A stretch of DNA of 34,866 nt from Clostridia bacterium (GCA_030526225.1 JAUNDF010000013.1:1-34866); one strand, 5' to 3'; shown: positions 24,158 to 33,019, numbered from the stretch's first letter. Numbers and translations are program-made. Notes: a model not told the origin generated them from the letters alone.

Positions 24158-25843
24158 TTACCCCTGCCTGTCATTCTTTTCATTCACAACATCCACTTCC
24201 TCCCGGCGCAGCTGGGGGGCGCAGCCGGGGCAGCGGGTGAGGGATGCGAAGGGGTCTTCATCCAGCTGATCGTAGCGGAAGGGTGTCAGGGGCCACAGGG
24301 CCTCCCGGACAATGGGGCAGTTTTCCACGGAATGGTACTGCTTGCCGCCGTTGGGGTTGTAGTACAGCGTCAGGTCATCGGAGGGATAATCCAGCACGCG
24401 GCCGATTTCATCCCAGATGATGACCTTGGCGTTTTCCTTTTTGCCAAGGTTGTCCCACAGCCATGCGGCGTTGACATAGTTGATGCCCTTCTCCTTCTGG
24501 ATGCGGACGCAGCCGTGGCTGGCCTTTTCGCCCAAATACCGCTCACAGCGGAAGTAATCCCGCTTTTCCGAGCCGTCGGGCTGAATCTCAATGGTGCAGG
24601 GGACCTCGTGGAGCAGAATGCCGTCATTGATGCGGATGCCCTTGTCGCAGAACAGGCTGCCGGACCAGAAGCCGCCCGTCCAGCTGATGGCGATGAACTC
24701 GCCCGCGGGGGTTTCGTTCCATGGGGTATCGGCGCGGGCAAAGCCGGTGGAGCAAAGAAGCGTGGAGTACAGCTGGCCGTCCTTGAAAACGTACAGGCGC
24801 TGCTGCAGCTTGTCAATCACAAGGCCCACCTTCTGGCTGACCTTCTTTTCCTGCAGGAGGCTGGTCTTCACATAGCCCTGAAAATGGGTGGCGTAAACCT
24901 TGACGGATGAGCCCTCCACGGAGGAGGAGTAGGCTTCGATGAGGGACCATGTTTCGCCCCGCTCCAGCACATGCACGGCCTGACTGGCGTAGGTCACCTC
25001 GCCCACATATTCCCTGCAGCCTTCGTCCGGCAGGGCACGGACGCGGCACTGCTTGCGCTCATCGCCCTTGAGAACGGTCACTGGCTGGGTCAGCACCTGC
25101 CAGATGAGGTCCTCGTTCAGTTCGCCCATGTTCATCTTCCAGTAGCACACATCGTGGTCACACAGCACCTCGCTGTTTTCGTTGGGGGTATGGTATTCCA
25201 CATCCCGGGCCAGATGCGGCTCGGATACGACCTCAAACCACACGGACACGATTTCCGGGCTGGAGGAAAAGCCGGTGTCATCCGTCAGGCGGAAGACAAG
25301 GTCGAATTCGCCCTCGGGCAGGGGCTGCTGGGTGTCATTGGTCCATGTGACGGTATGGGTGCCTTGGGTAACGGGGGTGTCAATCAGGGTGAGGGCGTCA
25401 TCCTCAAGCATAGCGGTGACGGTGAGGGTGCCGTCCATGCCGGCTTCGATGTCGGCAGACCAGCTGCTGCCCAGCTCCTCATCGGCGGTGATGACCGATA
25501 CGGTGGGGGCTGGGGCGCCGATTTCAATCAGGCGGTAATCCTCCCTGTCGCCGCACACAAGGTCCAGATAATAGTAGCCGGGCAGGAGCGGCGCGCCGTC
25601 GGCACAGCCATCCCAGATGATGGCGCCGGGGCCTTCCGCGGCGGTGATGCCCTGGGCCGGGACGGTCATCTGCTGGCCGAATTCGTCGCTGACCCGCACG
25701 GTTACATCGCCGCCGTCCACGGTGTAGTGCAGCCGCACCGTCTTGCCCGGGCGAATCAAATCCGGCACATCCGTCCATGCGGTTTCGGCCAGTGCAGCGG
25801 GGCACAGCAGGAGAAACATCATCAGGCACAACAGCTTTTTCAT
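24158..25843 (-). CDS. secreted L,D-transpeptidase (YkuD domain) with extra C-terminal Cys-rich module
   Basis: 561 residues. A signal peptide (1-19, CPAALA|E) is followed by two or three beta-sandwich regions (about 25-230) and an SH3-like stretch (about 250-340). The YkuD catalytic domain spans about 345-480: IDKLQQRLYVFKDGQLYSTLLCSTG at its start (read in two parts in the protein), LLHEVP (catalytic-region His) and ASHGCVRI with the catalytic Cys near 455. These enzymes make 3-3 cross-links in peptidoglycan or attach proteins to it. After the domain comes a module with YYNPNGGKQYHSVENC and LTRCPGC: its Cys and His could hold a metal. ATG 25843 has GAGG upstream. Its promoter shares a -35 box with the divergent glycan operon. 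Confidence 0.9.
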   Translation of the reverse strand: MKKLLCLMMFLLLCPAALAETAWTDVPDLIRPGKTVRLHYTVDGGDVTVRVSDEFGQQMTVPAQGITAAEGPGAIIWDGCADGAPLLPGYYYLDLVCGDREDYRLIEIGAPAPTVSVITADEELGSSWSADIEAGMDGTLTVTAMLEDDALTLIDTPVTQGTHTVTWTNDTQQPLPEGEFDLVFRLTDDTGFSSSPEIVSVWFEVVSEPHLARDVEYHTPNENSEVLCDHDVCYWKMNMGELNEDLIWQVLTQPVTVLKGDERKQCRVRALPDEGCREYVGEVTYASQAVHVLERGETWSLIEAYSSSVEGSSVKVYATHFQGYVKTSLLQEKKVSQKVGLVIDKLQQRLYVFKDGQLYSTLLCSTGFARADTPWNETPAGEFIAISWTGGFWSGSLFCDKGIRINDGILLHEVPCTIEIQPDGSEKRDYFRCERYLGEKASHGCVRIQKEKGINYVNAAWLWDNLGKKENAKVIIWDEIGRVLDYPSDDLTLYYNPNGGKQYHSVENCPIVREALWPLTPFRYDQLDEDPFASLTRCPGCAPQLRREEVDVVNEKNDRQG

Positions 25844-25903
25844 CTATATTGCATCCTCACAGAAAATTCGTTTGCTTCGGGCGGAAAAATCCGCCGGAAT
25901 GCT

Positions 25904-25932
25904 ATTGTAGCGTATCTGTCCGCTGATTGCAA
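25904..25932 (-). promoter_or_regulatory. promoter of the L,D-transpeptidase gene
   Basis: Minus-strand TTGCAA (25932-25927), a 17-base spacer and TACAAT (25909-25904). TTGCAA is its own reverse complement and is also the -35 box of the divergent promoter. Confidence 0.75.
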
Positions 25933-25955
25933 CACCATCAAATATATGATATAAT
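25927..25955 (+). promoter_or_regulatory. promoter of the envelope glycan operon
   Basis: TTGCAA (25927-25932), a 17-base spacer and TATAAT (25950-25955), about 50 bases before the first start codon. Confidence 0.8.
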
Positions 25956-26004
25956 GATAAGTGGCGAAATTCGCGCAATACGGAATACAAGGAGCATTTG
26001 ACCT

Positions 26005-26643
26005 ATGAAGAAAATCATCACCCCCGGGCGGATTTTCTGCCTGGTGATGGCGCTTGCCTGCCTGATTGTGGGCATGACGGGGCGCATTTCCGGCAACGGC
26101 AATGACATGCTGATTAACAAGCACAAGACCGGCATCGGTGCCTTGAATCAGGAGACACCGGCAAGCCAGCGGTTCACCGCCGCACAGGACGGCCTTTGCG
26201 CTGTGGAAGTGATGTTCTCCAACTACCAGAAGAAAATCCGCTCCGGCACCCTGACCCTGACGCTGGAGGATGAAACCGGCAAGGTGGTGGGCAGCCAGAC
26301 CTTCAACGCCGCGGATTACAAGAATAACTCCTTCATCACCATGCAGCTGCCCGCCCCTGTGGCAGGCTCTGCCGGCAAGCAGTTTGTGCTGAAGGCTACC
26401 AGTGACTGCACCGAGCAGAAGGGCGTTACCCTTCGCTGCGGCCCCAGTGAGGGCAGGGACAGCGCTGCTGTGCTCGTAAAGCCCGACGGCACGCAGGAGA
26501 CGGAAAACTGCCTGTACCTGCGCACCACCTACCGCACCAGCAAGGTCAACAGAATGTCCGTGATGACCGGCATCCTGTTCGCGCTGTGCTTTGCCGTGTG
26601 CATCCCCATGGCCGGAACGAAGGAGGGCAAGCGCCGTGCGTAA
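26005..26643 (+). CDS. membrane protein of unknown function with an external beta-rich domain
   Basis: 212 residues with one hydrophobic segment near the N-terminus (about 9-26) and one near the C-terminus (about 187-203). The part between (about 35-180) is beta-rich and would face outside. Lys/Arg at both ends fit a cytoplasmic N- and C-terminus. No known domain was recognised. The start of the next gene overlaps its end by eight bases, so the two are likely a functional pair. The next protein also starts with a helix and a similar beta-rich external region. A role in envelope glycan synthesis is inferred only from the neighbours. Confidence 0.75.
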   Translation: MKKIITPGRIFCLVMALACLIVGMTGRISGNGNDMLINKHKTGIGALNQETPASQRFTAAQDGLCAVEVMFSNYQKKIRSGTLTLTLEDETGKVVGSQTFNAADYKNNSFITMQLPAPVAGSAGKQFVLKATSDCTEQKGVTLRCGPSEGRDSAAVLVKPDGTQETENCLYLRTTYRTSKVNRMSVMTGILFALCFAVCIPMAGTKEGKRRA

Positions 26644-28468
26644 TGTGAAGAAATATCTTGTATGGGTTCTGCTGCCCCTGTTTGTGGCGGCGATGATGTT
26701 CGGCGTGGAGCTGTCTCTGCAGAAGGACACCCTGTCCATCCCCGCCGACCAGCGCAAGGTCACCGACATCAGCCTTGCGGAGATTGAAGCCGACGGCGTG
26801 ATGAATGACGGCGAGGCGCTGATTGCCGAGGGCAATGCCACCGTTTCCCTGCCTGTCACCGGCTATGTGCACACACTGGTCCTGCAGGGCAATGATGCCC
26901 GGGGCAGCGATGTGACCGTCACCTGGGAGGGCGGCCGGAGCAAGGTGATGTTCCTTGCCGCGGGCAACGAGGTCTCCGTGCAGGTGAAGGCTGATGTCAA
27001 CGGCATCACCGTTGATCTGCCTGCCGGTGTCACGCTGGAAAAGGTGCAGGTGGATAACGCCCTGCACATGAACGGCAGCCGCATGCTGCTGGTGGCCCTG
27101 CTGTCCGCCGCTGTGTATCTGCTGCTGGCGCTCAACAAGGTCATCGGCAAAAAGATGGAATACGGCTTCCTGATTGTGGCTTTGGCCATCGGCATCTTCA
27201 TGAGCATCTGCATGCCCATGGGCACCAACATCTCCTATGACGACCAGATTCATGCCCAGAATGTGCTGGAGCTGAGCCGCGCCGTTGTACCGGCCAAGAA
27301 CACCAACCAGCTGGTCTCCGAGTTCTGGTCTGTGCTGGAGGGCGGCCGCGCTGTTGCCGCATCTGCCGCAGACAGCGGGGAAGAGGTGGCGGTCAATGCA
27401 CCGTGGCAGTTCTCCTACACCGGCTATGTGCCCTCTGTCATCGGCATGACGCTGGCCCGCGTGCTGGGCATGAGCGTGGTGGTGCAGATTATTGCGGCAC
27501 GGCTGTTCGGCATGCTGTCTTATGTACTGCTGGCGTTTATGGCCATCAAGGCACTGGGTCGCTTCAAGCTGCTGTTCTCCGCCATCGCTCTGATGCCCAC
27601 CCCCATGTTCCTTGCAGCCAACTTCTCCTATGACCCCTTCGGTCTGGGCCTGTGCTTTGCCGGCATCGCCCTGACGGTGGATGCCATGATTGACCCCAAG
27701 CATCCTGTCACGTGGCAGCGCGGCCTGTGCATGCTGCTGGCCCTGATGGCCGGCTCCCTGACCAAGGTGGTGTACATGCCCCTGCTGCTGCTGGTGCTGC
27801 TGATTCCCAACCGCAAGTTCGGCTCCACAAAGCTGGCAGTGTGGTTCAAGCTGGCGGCAGTGGTCATCTGCTTGCTGGGTCTGGTGTTCATGGTGGCCGA
27901 CGTGGCCGGCGATGCCGCCATTCTGGAGGACAGCCGCGGTGAGGATGTGAATTCCGCCGCGCAGATTCAGTTCATCCTGTCCCATCCCTTCCAGTATCTG
28001 GGCTACTTCTTCACCTACTTCTGGGAATACTTCAAGGCCTATGTGTTTGATTATTCCCGCACCGTGATGGCCTACCTCGGCGGTCTGACCGGCACCTGGA
28101 GCGATATCTCCCTGTGGGTGCTGCTGTTCGTGGCCTTTACCGACAACGATCCCGAGTACCGGCAAAAACTGGGCATGCGCAACCGCATCGCCTTCCTGCT
28201 GATTGCGGGCGTGGTCATCGGCATGATTTTCACCACCATGTACGTGGCCTTCTCCCCCGTAGGCAAGCTGAACTTCGGCGGCGTACAGGGCCGCTATCTG
28301 CTGCCTGTGCTGCCCCTGTGCATGATGGTCCTCAGCCCCGACGGCATCGAGAATAAGATGAACAAGCGCCTGCTGGCCAGCTGCATCTTCCTGTTCAACC
28401 TGCTGATTCTGGGCATGCTGTGCTGGAACAACATCCTCAATTATGTGCCCGTTGTGGTTGTATCCTGA
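26636..28468 (+). CDS. DUF2142-type polytopic membrane protein, probable lipid-linked glycosyltransferase
   Basis: 610 residues from GTG 26636 (AGGAGGG upstream, overlapping the previous gene); an earlier reading at 26591 has no ribosome site. A first helix (about 5-22) precedes an external beta-rich region (about 25-145), then around ten hydrophobic segments. Typical DUF2142 features: MPMGTNISYDDQIHAQN, with acidic residues in the first large external loop near 200-215, and LMPTPMFLAANFSYDPFGL near 325, ending with LNFGGVQGRYLLPVLPL. This superfamily is built like GT-C glycosyltransferases, which transfer sugars from a lipid carrier outside the membrane. The acidic pair near 206 could be the catalytic site. 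The substrate is unknown. Confidence 0.8.
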   Translation: MRNVKKYLVWVLLPLFVAAMMFGVELSLQKDTLSIPADQRKVTDISLAEIEADGVMNDGEALIAEGNATVSLPVTGYVHTLVLQGNDARGSDVTVTWEGGRSKVMFLAAGNEVSVQVKADVNGITVDLPAGVTLEKVQVDNALHMNGSRMLLVALLSAAVYLLLALNKVIGKKMEYGFLIVALAIGIFMSICMPMGTNISYDDQIHAQNVLELSRAVVPAKNTNQLVSEFWSVLEGGRAVAASAADSGEEVAVNAPWQFSYTGYVPSVIGMTLARVLGMSVVVQIIAARLFGMLSYVLLAFMAIKALGRFKLLFSAIALMPTPMFLAANFSYDPFGLGLCFAGIALTVDAMIDPKHPVTWQRGLCMLLALMAGSLTKVVYMPLLLLVLLIPNRKFGSTKLAVWFKLAAVVICLLGLVFMVADVAGDAAILEDSRGEDVNSAAQIQFILSHPFQYLGYFFTYFWEYFKAYVFDYSRTVMAYLGGLTGTWSDISLWVLLFVAFTDNDPEYRQKLGMRNRIAFLLIAGVVIGMIFTTMYVAFSPVGKLNFGGVQGRYLLPVLPLCMMVLSPDGIENKMNKRLLASCIFLFNLLILGMLCWNNILNYVPVVVVS

Positions 28469-28496
28469 CGGACGCTGACAAAAGGAGCGAACTGCC

Positions 28497-29288
28497 TTGA
28501 AGCATCTTTACGCTGTATGCGCCTATAAAGAAAGCCCGTTTCTGCGGGACTGCATTGTATCGCTGAAAACGCAGACGGTCCCCTCTGACATCATCCTGTG
28601 CACCTCCACGCCCTGCGAGCATATTCAGGGCGTGGCAGATGAATTCGGCCTTCAGGTGCGGGTAAACCCCGACGGCCCCGGCATCGCTCAGGACTGGAAC
28701 TTTGCCATGGCTGAGGCCAAAAAGGAAGGGGCCGACTTTGTGACCCTCTGCCATCAGGATGACCTGTATCTGCCCGGCTACGGCGAGGCCTTCCGCGAAG
28801 CGCTGAAGGAGGATGCATCCCCCCTCATCTGGTTCTGCGATTACGGCGAAAAGCGCGGGGAGGATACGGTGACGGAAAGCACGCTGCTGAAAATCAAGCG
28901 CATGCTCCGCTGGCGGCTGAAGGTAAAAGCATGGCAGACCAGCCGCTTTGCCAAGCACCGGTCCCTTGCACTGGGCCAGTGCATCGGCTGCCCCAGCGTA
29001 ACCTACAATCTGGGCCGCATCGACCTGCCCCTGTTCCGGGTGGGCTACAAGAGCGACCTTGACTGGGAGGCCTTTGAAAAGCTGAGCCTGATGGAGGGCC
29101 GCTTCTGCTACGAGCGGGAAACGCTGATGCTCCACCGCATCCATGAGGAGTCCACCACCTCCCATCTGCTCAATGACGGCATCCGCAAGCAGGAGGACTA
29201 CGAAATGTTCTGCCATTTCTGGCCAAAGCCCCTGGCGAAAATCATCACCCGCGCCTATGCCCTCAGCGAAAAGAGCAACAACCTGTAA
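28497..29288 (+). CDS. family 2 glycosyltransferase
   Basis: 263 residues from TTG 28497, which has AAAGGAGC nine bases upstream. The N-terminal GT-A fold reads HLYAVCAYKESPFLRDCI then SLKTQTVPSDIIL, the first strand and helix that bind the nucleotide sugar. VTLCHQDDLYLPGY near 82-95 holds the acidic metal-binding motif (QDD). LIWFCDYGE follows near 108. There is no transmembrane segment; it acts at the cytoplasmic face, adding a sugar to a lipid or polymer. It closes the three-gene unit that starts at 26005. The donor and acceptor are unknown. Confidence 0.88.
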   Translation: MKHLYAVCAYKESPFLRDCIVSLKTQTVPSDIILCTSTPCEHIQGVADEFGLQVRVNPDGPGIAQDWNFAMAEAKKEGADFVTLCHQDDLYLPGYGEAFREALKEDASPLIWFCDYGEKRGEDTVTESTLLKIKRMLRWRLKVKAWQTSRFAKHRSLALGQCIGCPSVTYNLGRIDLPLFRVGYKSDLDWEAFEKLSLMEGRFCYERETLMLHRIHEESTTSHLLNDGIRKQEDYEMFCHFWPKPLAKIITRAYALSEKSNNL

Positions 29289-29357
29289 GGCACAGGTCAC
29301 AAAAGAAAACATCGGAAGTTGTGGAAAATAGCTCTTCCATTTCGGGGAAATATATTA

Positions 29358-29363
29358 TATAAT
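29358..29363 (+). promoter_or_regulatory. -10 box upstream of ireB
   Basis: A perfect TATAAT; the matching -35 at 17 bases (CTTCCA) is poor. It suggests that ireB has its own transcript after the glycosyltransferase unit. Confidence 0.45.
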
Positions 29364-29395
29364 GTCTATAACATCATCAACCGGAGGTGGCCATC

Positions 29396-29656
29396 GTGTC
29401 TGATACCTTCAATACTGTCAAATTTTCTCCCATTCAGGAATCCGACAACGAAGCGCAGGATATCCTGATGTACGTGTACCAGGCCCTGCAGGCCAAGGGA
29501 TACGACCCCATCACGCAGATTGTGGGGTACATCATCTCCGGCGATCCCACCTACATTACCAGCCACAATCAGGCCCGCAGCATGATCTGCCGCCTGGAGC
29601 GCGACGAAATCCTGGAGGAGCTGGTGCGCTACTATCTGGCCGGCCACAATTCCTGA
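29396..29656 (+). CDS. ireB: IreB family regulatory phosphoprotein (UPF0297)
   Basis: 86 residues, close to the family length. GTG 29396 is chosen because CGGAGG lies eight bases upstream; GTG 29387 overlaps that site. The signature runs SDTFNTVKF (2-10, with the phosphorylated Thr region) and [18 protein letters not shown] (35-52), then [17 protein letters not shown]. In Enterococcus, IreB is phosphorylated by the Ser/Thr kinase IreK and affects cephalosporin resistance, linking it to cell-wall control. In most Bacillota it is followed by ruvX/yqgF and yrzB; here a terminator and an unrelated glycosyltransferase-like gene follow. Confidence 0.95.
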   Translation: MSDTFNTVKFSPIQESDNEAQDILMYVYQALQAKGYDPITQIVGYIISGDPTYITSHNQARSMICRLERDEILEELVRYYLAGHNS

Positions 29657-29671
29657 TTATTTTGTCCATCA

Positions 29672-29699
29672 AGCCGCCTGTATTTCGGGCGGCTTTTTT
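29672..29699 (+). terminator. terminator of ireB
   Basis: AGCCGCC pairs with GGCGGCT around a nine-base loop, followed by TTTTTT. Confidence 0.92.
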
Positions 29700-29711
29700 G
29701 CTTGCTCCCCG

Positions 29712-29740
29712 TTGCGAAAAAGGGGTCAAAATGCTATGAT
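29712..29740 (+). promoter_or_regulatory. promoter of the GT-C-like gene
   Basis: TTGCGA (29712-29717), a 17-base spacer and TATGAT (29735-29740), 45 bases before the start codon. Confidence 0.7.
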
Positions 29741-29784
29741 ATCAATCGACAAATTCTGTTAAATCATGATGGGAGAACATCACC

Positions 29785-31341
29785 ATGCTGAAGCAATCAA
29801 AGGGGATTGTGCGTGTGCTGCTTTGTTCGGCGGCCGTGCTGTGTGCCGGTGTTCTGTTGGCCTTTTTTGCCGTGTCCCTGTTTTCCTATTCCTCGGTTAC
29901 GCTTACCGGCTGGTATGAGACCATTAAAATCAAGCCCGCGCCGTGGTACATGGTGATTCTTGCGGCTGTGCTGCTGCAGGTGCTGATGGCTGCCCTGCGC
30001 TTGCTGAAAAAGGTGAAAAACAGAACGCTGTTTATGGTGCTGGGCCTGCTCTACGCGGTGCTGGGCGCAACGCTGGTGCTGGCCGCTGATGACAAGCTCC
30101 GGGCGGATGCATTGCTGGTGCTCACCGGTGCGTGGGATGTCAACGCCGGCATCTACAAGAATTTCGAGCCCGGCGGGTACTTCTTTCAGTATCCCCATCA
30201 GTTGGGCACGGTGACCTTTGAACGCATCCTCACCGGCCTTGTGCCCACCATCCGGGTGCTGTACGGGGCGAATCTGCTGTGCATTCTTGCCACAAATGCT
30301 TTGTTGTGGCAGATGACGGACATTCTGTGCGGCAGGGAATCCACGGCCTCCCGGGCGGTGATTCTGCTGTCCTTCCTCTTTGCACCTTCGCTGTTCTTTA
30401 TCCTGTTCCTGTACGGCCTTGTGCCGGGCATGTGCCTGACGGCGGCGGGCTTCTACTGCTGGATAAAAACGGAGCAGTCTGAAAAACCGGTGCTGTGGTG
30501 GGTTGGCTGCATTGCCGCCATGACCCTTGCGGTGCTGCTGCGCAAAAACTGCCTGATTGCCGTGGTTGCCGTGGTGATTCTCACGCTGGTGCGCATCCTG
30601 CGCGACAGGCAGTGGAAGCCGCTGATTGCTCTGCTGGCGCTGATGGTCTGCGTGACCCAGGCAACGCCCCTGCTGGTGAAGTATTACGAGCATGAGACCG
30701 GCATGACCCTCGGCAAGGGCTTTCCCACCTCCTACTGGATGGCCATGGGCCTGCAGGATAACCAAAGGGAAAAATTCGGCCGCCGCGGCTGGTTCAACGG
30801 CTATGACGGCGTACTGATTGGCAAATGCGACAAGGACTACGAAGCCATGGACGAAATGGCAAAGAAGAACATCGCCAAAAATCTTGAATACATGGCGCGC
30901 TATCCTGACCGTGCCGCCGCCTTTTTCGGCTACAAGCTGGTGACCATGTGGTGCGATCCTCTGTGCGAATCCATCGTATCCGGTCCGCAGACGGAATGCG
31001 GCCAGAGCCTCAGCAATCCCGTGTGGCAGTCCATTTATGACGGAAAAGGCGCCCACGGGGCCATCCTTGCCTTCAGCCACGGGCTGATGGCGCTGGTGTT
31101 CCTGTTTGCGGGGCTGGGGGCGGTGAAATTCATCATCAGCAAAAACGGAGATGTGCGCCCGCTGATTTTCGGCGTGTACTTTTTGGGCGGCGTGCTGTTC
31201 CACCTTGTGTGGGAGGCAAAGAGCCAGTACGCCTATCCCTACATGGTGCTGCTGCTGCCGCTGGCGGCCATGGGCATGGCCTGGGTGCGGGACAGCATCA
31301 AAGGAAAACATACGAAAGAATCAAATGAGGAAAACAAATGA
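29785..31341 (+). CDS. polytopic membrane protein, GT-C/family 39 glycosyltransferase-like
   Basis: 518 residues with about ten to twelve hydrophobic segments and a large external loop near 300-400. Features shared with family 39-type transferases of Bacillota: DDKLRADALLVLTGAWDVNAGIY in the first external loop (with acidic residues), FLFAPSLFFILFLYGLVPG mid-protein, and a C-terminal end VLFHLVWEAKSQYAYPYMVLLLPLAAMG. Such proteins move a sugar from a lipid carrier onto teichoic acids or other wall polymers outside the membrane. No partner enzymes lie next to it except the glycan unit one gene upstream. ATG 29785 has GGGAG upstream. The following MATE gene is 21 bases away, probably in the same transcript. 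Confidence 0.75.
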   Translation: MLKQSKGIVRVLLCSAAVLCAGVLLAFFAVSLFSYSSVTLTGWYETIKIKPAPWYMVILAAVLLQVLMAALRLLKKVKNRTLFMVLGLLYAVLGATLVLAADDKLRADALLVLTGAWDVNAGIYKNFEPGGYFFQYPHQLGTVTFERILTGLVPTIRVLYGANLLCILATNALLWQMTDILCGRESTASRAVILLSFLFAPSLFFILFLYGLVPGMCLTAAGFYCWIKTEQSEKPVLWWVGCIAAMTLAVLLRKNCLIAVVAVVILTLVRILRDRQWKPLIALLALMVCVTQATPLLVKYYEHETGMTLGKGFPTSYWMAMGLQDNQREKFGRRGWFNGYDGVLIGKCDKDYEAMDEMAKKNIAKNLEYMARYPDRAAAFFGYKLVTMWCDPLCESIVSGPQTECGQSLSNPVWQSIYDGKGAHGAILAFSHGLMALVFLFAGLGAVKFIISKNGDVRPLIFGVYFLGGVLFHLVWEAKSQYAYPYMVLLLPLAAMGMAWVRDSIKGKHTKESNEENK

Positions 31342-31362
31342 ACCGTTGAGGGAGGACTTGTC

Positions 31363-32739
31363 ATGAAGCGCAATGCAGGTGCCATGGCGGGCAATTCCAT
31401 TACCGAGGGCAGCATCTGGAAATCACTGCTGGCCTTCTTTTTCCCGATTATGCTGGGCACGGTGCTGCAGCAGCTGTACAACACGGTTGACGCCATGATT
31501 GTGGGTCAGGTGGTGGGCAAGCAGGGGCTTGCGGCTGTGGGCGGCACCACCGGCGCACTGATTAACCTGATGGTGGGCTTCTTTGTGGGCCTGGCATCAG
31601 GTGCGGCGGTAATTATCAGCCAGTATTGGGGCGCAAAGGAGCATCAGCGGGTGGAGGAGGCGGTGCACACCTCCATGGCACTGGCGCTGGTGGGCAGCGT
31701 GGTGCTGATGGTGTTCGGCATCCTGTCGGCACCCACATTGCTGAAGTGGATGAACACCCCCGACGATGTGATGGGCATGGCGGAATTGTACATGCGCATC
31801 TACATGTGCGGCATGATTCCCTCCATGGTGTACAACATCGGCGCGGGCATCCTCCGTGCAGTGGGTGACAGCAAGCGGCCGCTGTATTTCCTTCTGGCGG
31901 CCTGCGCGGTGAATGTGGCGCTGGATATTGTGCTGGTGGTATGGCTGAAGCTGGGCGTGGCCGGTGCGGCACTGGCAACCATCCTGTCCCAGCTGGCCAG
32001 CGCGGTGCTGGTGGTCATTTCTCTGGTGCGCACAAAGGAGAGCTACCATCTGGAGTTCCGCAAAATCGGCTTCCAGAAGCACGTGCTGCGGCAGGTTATC
32101 CGCATCGGACTTCCGGCCGGTGCCCAGAGCGTGATGTACTCCCTGTCCAACGCGGTGATTCAGGCCAGCGTCAACTCCTTCGGCACGGACATCCTTGCGG
32201 CATGGACGGCCTTCGGCAAGCTGGACGGTATATTCTGGGCCATGGTCAATGCCTTCGGTGTGGCCATTACCACCTTTGTGGGGCAGAACTACGGCGCGGG
32301 CAAAATCGACCGCATGCGCAAGGGCATCAATGCCTGCCTGCTGCTGACGGCAGGGGCAACGGTGGTGTTCTCCGCGGCGCTGTACTTCTTCGCCGCACCG
32401 CTGTATCAGCTGTTCTCCAACGACAGCGCGGTGGTGGAGCAGGGCGTGTACATCATGCATCTGCTGGCCCCTACGTTTATCACCTACATCTTCATTGAGG
32501 TGTATTCCGGCGCACTCCGCGGCGCAGGCGATGCGGTGATGCCCACCCTGATGACGCTGCTGGGCGTGTGCGTGCTGCGTGTGATTTGGGTCATGGGCAT
32601 TACCCCCATGCACAATGATGTAGGCTTCATGCTCCTCAGCTACCCCATCACCTGGACGGTGACCTCGCTGGCGTTTTTGGTGTACTACCACAAGGGCACA
32701 TGGCTGAAAAAGCGAATGGCCGCCAGAGCGGATTTGTGA
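31363..32739 (+). CDS. MATE family multidrug/small-molecule efflux transporter
   Basis: 458 residues, with twelve hydrophobic segments in two six-helix halves. MATE features: FFFPIMLGTVLQQLYNTVDAMIVGQVVG (read across 25-53), ALINLMVGFFVGLASGAAVIISQYWGA near 68-90, and the second-half repeat GLPAGAQSVMYSLSNAVIQASVNSFG near 247-272 with AVTTFVGQNYGAG-like AITTFVGQNYGAG near 303. It exports organic cations or other small molecules using a sodium or proton gradient. GGGAGGA precedes the ATG. It is probably co-transcribed with the gene before it; whether they are functionally related is unknown. Confidence 0.92.
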   Translation: MKRNAGAMAGNSITEGSIWKSLLAFFFPIMLGTVLQQLYNTVDAMIVGQVVGKQGLAAVGGTTGALINLMVGFFVGLASGAAVIISQYWGAKEHQRVEEAVHTSMALALVGSVVLMVFGILSAPTLLKWMNTPDDVMGMAELYMRIYMCGMIPSMVYNIGAGILRAVGDSKRPLYFLLAACAVNVALDIVLVVWLKLGVAGAALATILSQLASAVLVVISLVRTKESYHLEFRKIGFQKHVLRQVIRIGLPAGAQSVMYSLSNAVIQASVNSFGTDILAAWTAFGKLDGIFWAMVNAFGVAITTFVGQNYGAGKIDRMRKGINACLLLTAGATVVFSAALYFFAAPLYQLFSNDSAVVEQGVYIMHLLAPTFITYIFIEVYSGALRGAGDAVMPTLMTLLGVCVLRVIWVMGITPMHNDVGFMLLSYPITWTVTSLAFLVYYHKGTWLKKRMAARADL

Positions 32740-32755
32740 CGGATGAGGTTTCCCC

Positions 32756-32792
32756 AAGGGCTGTGAAGATTGTTCTTTCACAGCCCTTTTTC
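32756..32792 (+). terminator. terminator of the MATE gene (CTGTGAA family)
   Basis: AAGGGCTGTGAA pairs with TTCACAGCCCTT over 12 bp with a nine-base loop, followed by TTTTTCT. Confidence 0.92.
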
Positions 32793-32990
32793 TATGCCCG
32801 AAAGGATAACGGCCTATTTCACAGAGTATGTATAAATAATGTATAACGATGAATCGCAAAGGAAAGGGTGTCGTGTATAAATTGAGAGGCAGCGCGAATA
32901 AATATCAGTAATTAAATGGAAATAACGAAAAAATATTCAAATATATCGACGATATTGGCACAAATGGTCAGTAAATCGCCATAACTGCTA
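32793..32990. other. AT-rich intergenic stretch upstream of the C69 peptidase gene
   Basis: About 200 bases with far lower GC than its surroundings. Apart from the palindrome at 32943-32955 no coding potential, RNA gene or clear repeat was seen. The composition change could reflect a regulatory region or an old insertion. Confidence 0.5.
32943..32955. promoter_or_regulatory. palindromic operator-like site
   Basis: ATATCG-A-CGATAT is a perfect inverted repeat about 36 bases upstream of the C69 -35 box, a common place for an activator or repressor. Confidence 0.4.
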
Positions 32991-33019
32991 TTTACAAAAA
33001 TATACACCAAGAGTTAATA
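32991..33019 (+). promoter_or_regulatory. promoter of the C69 peptidase gene
   Basis: TTTACA (32991-32996), a 17-base spacer and TTAATA (33014-33019). Confidence 0.65.
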
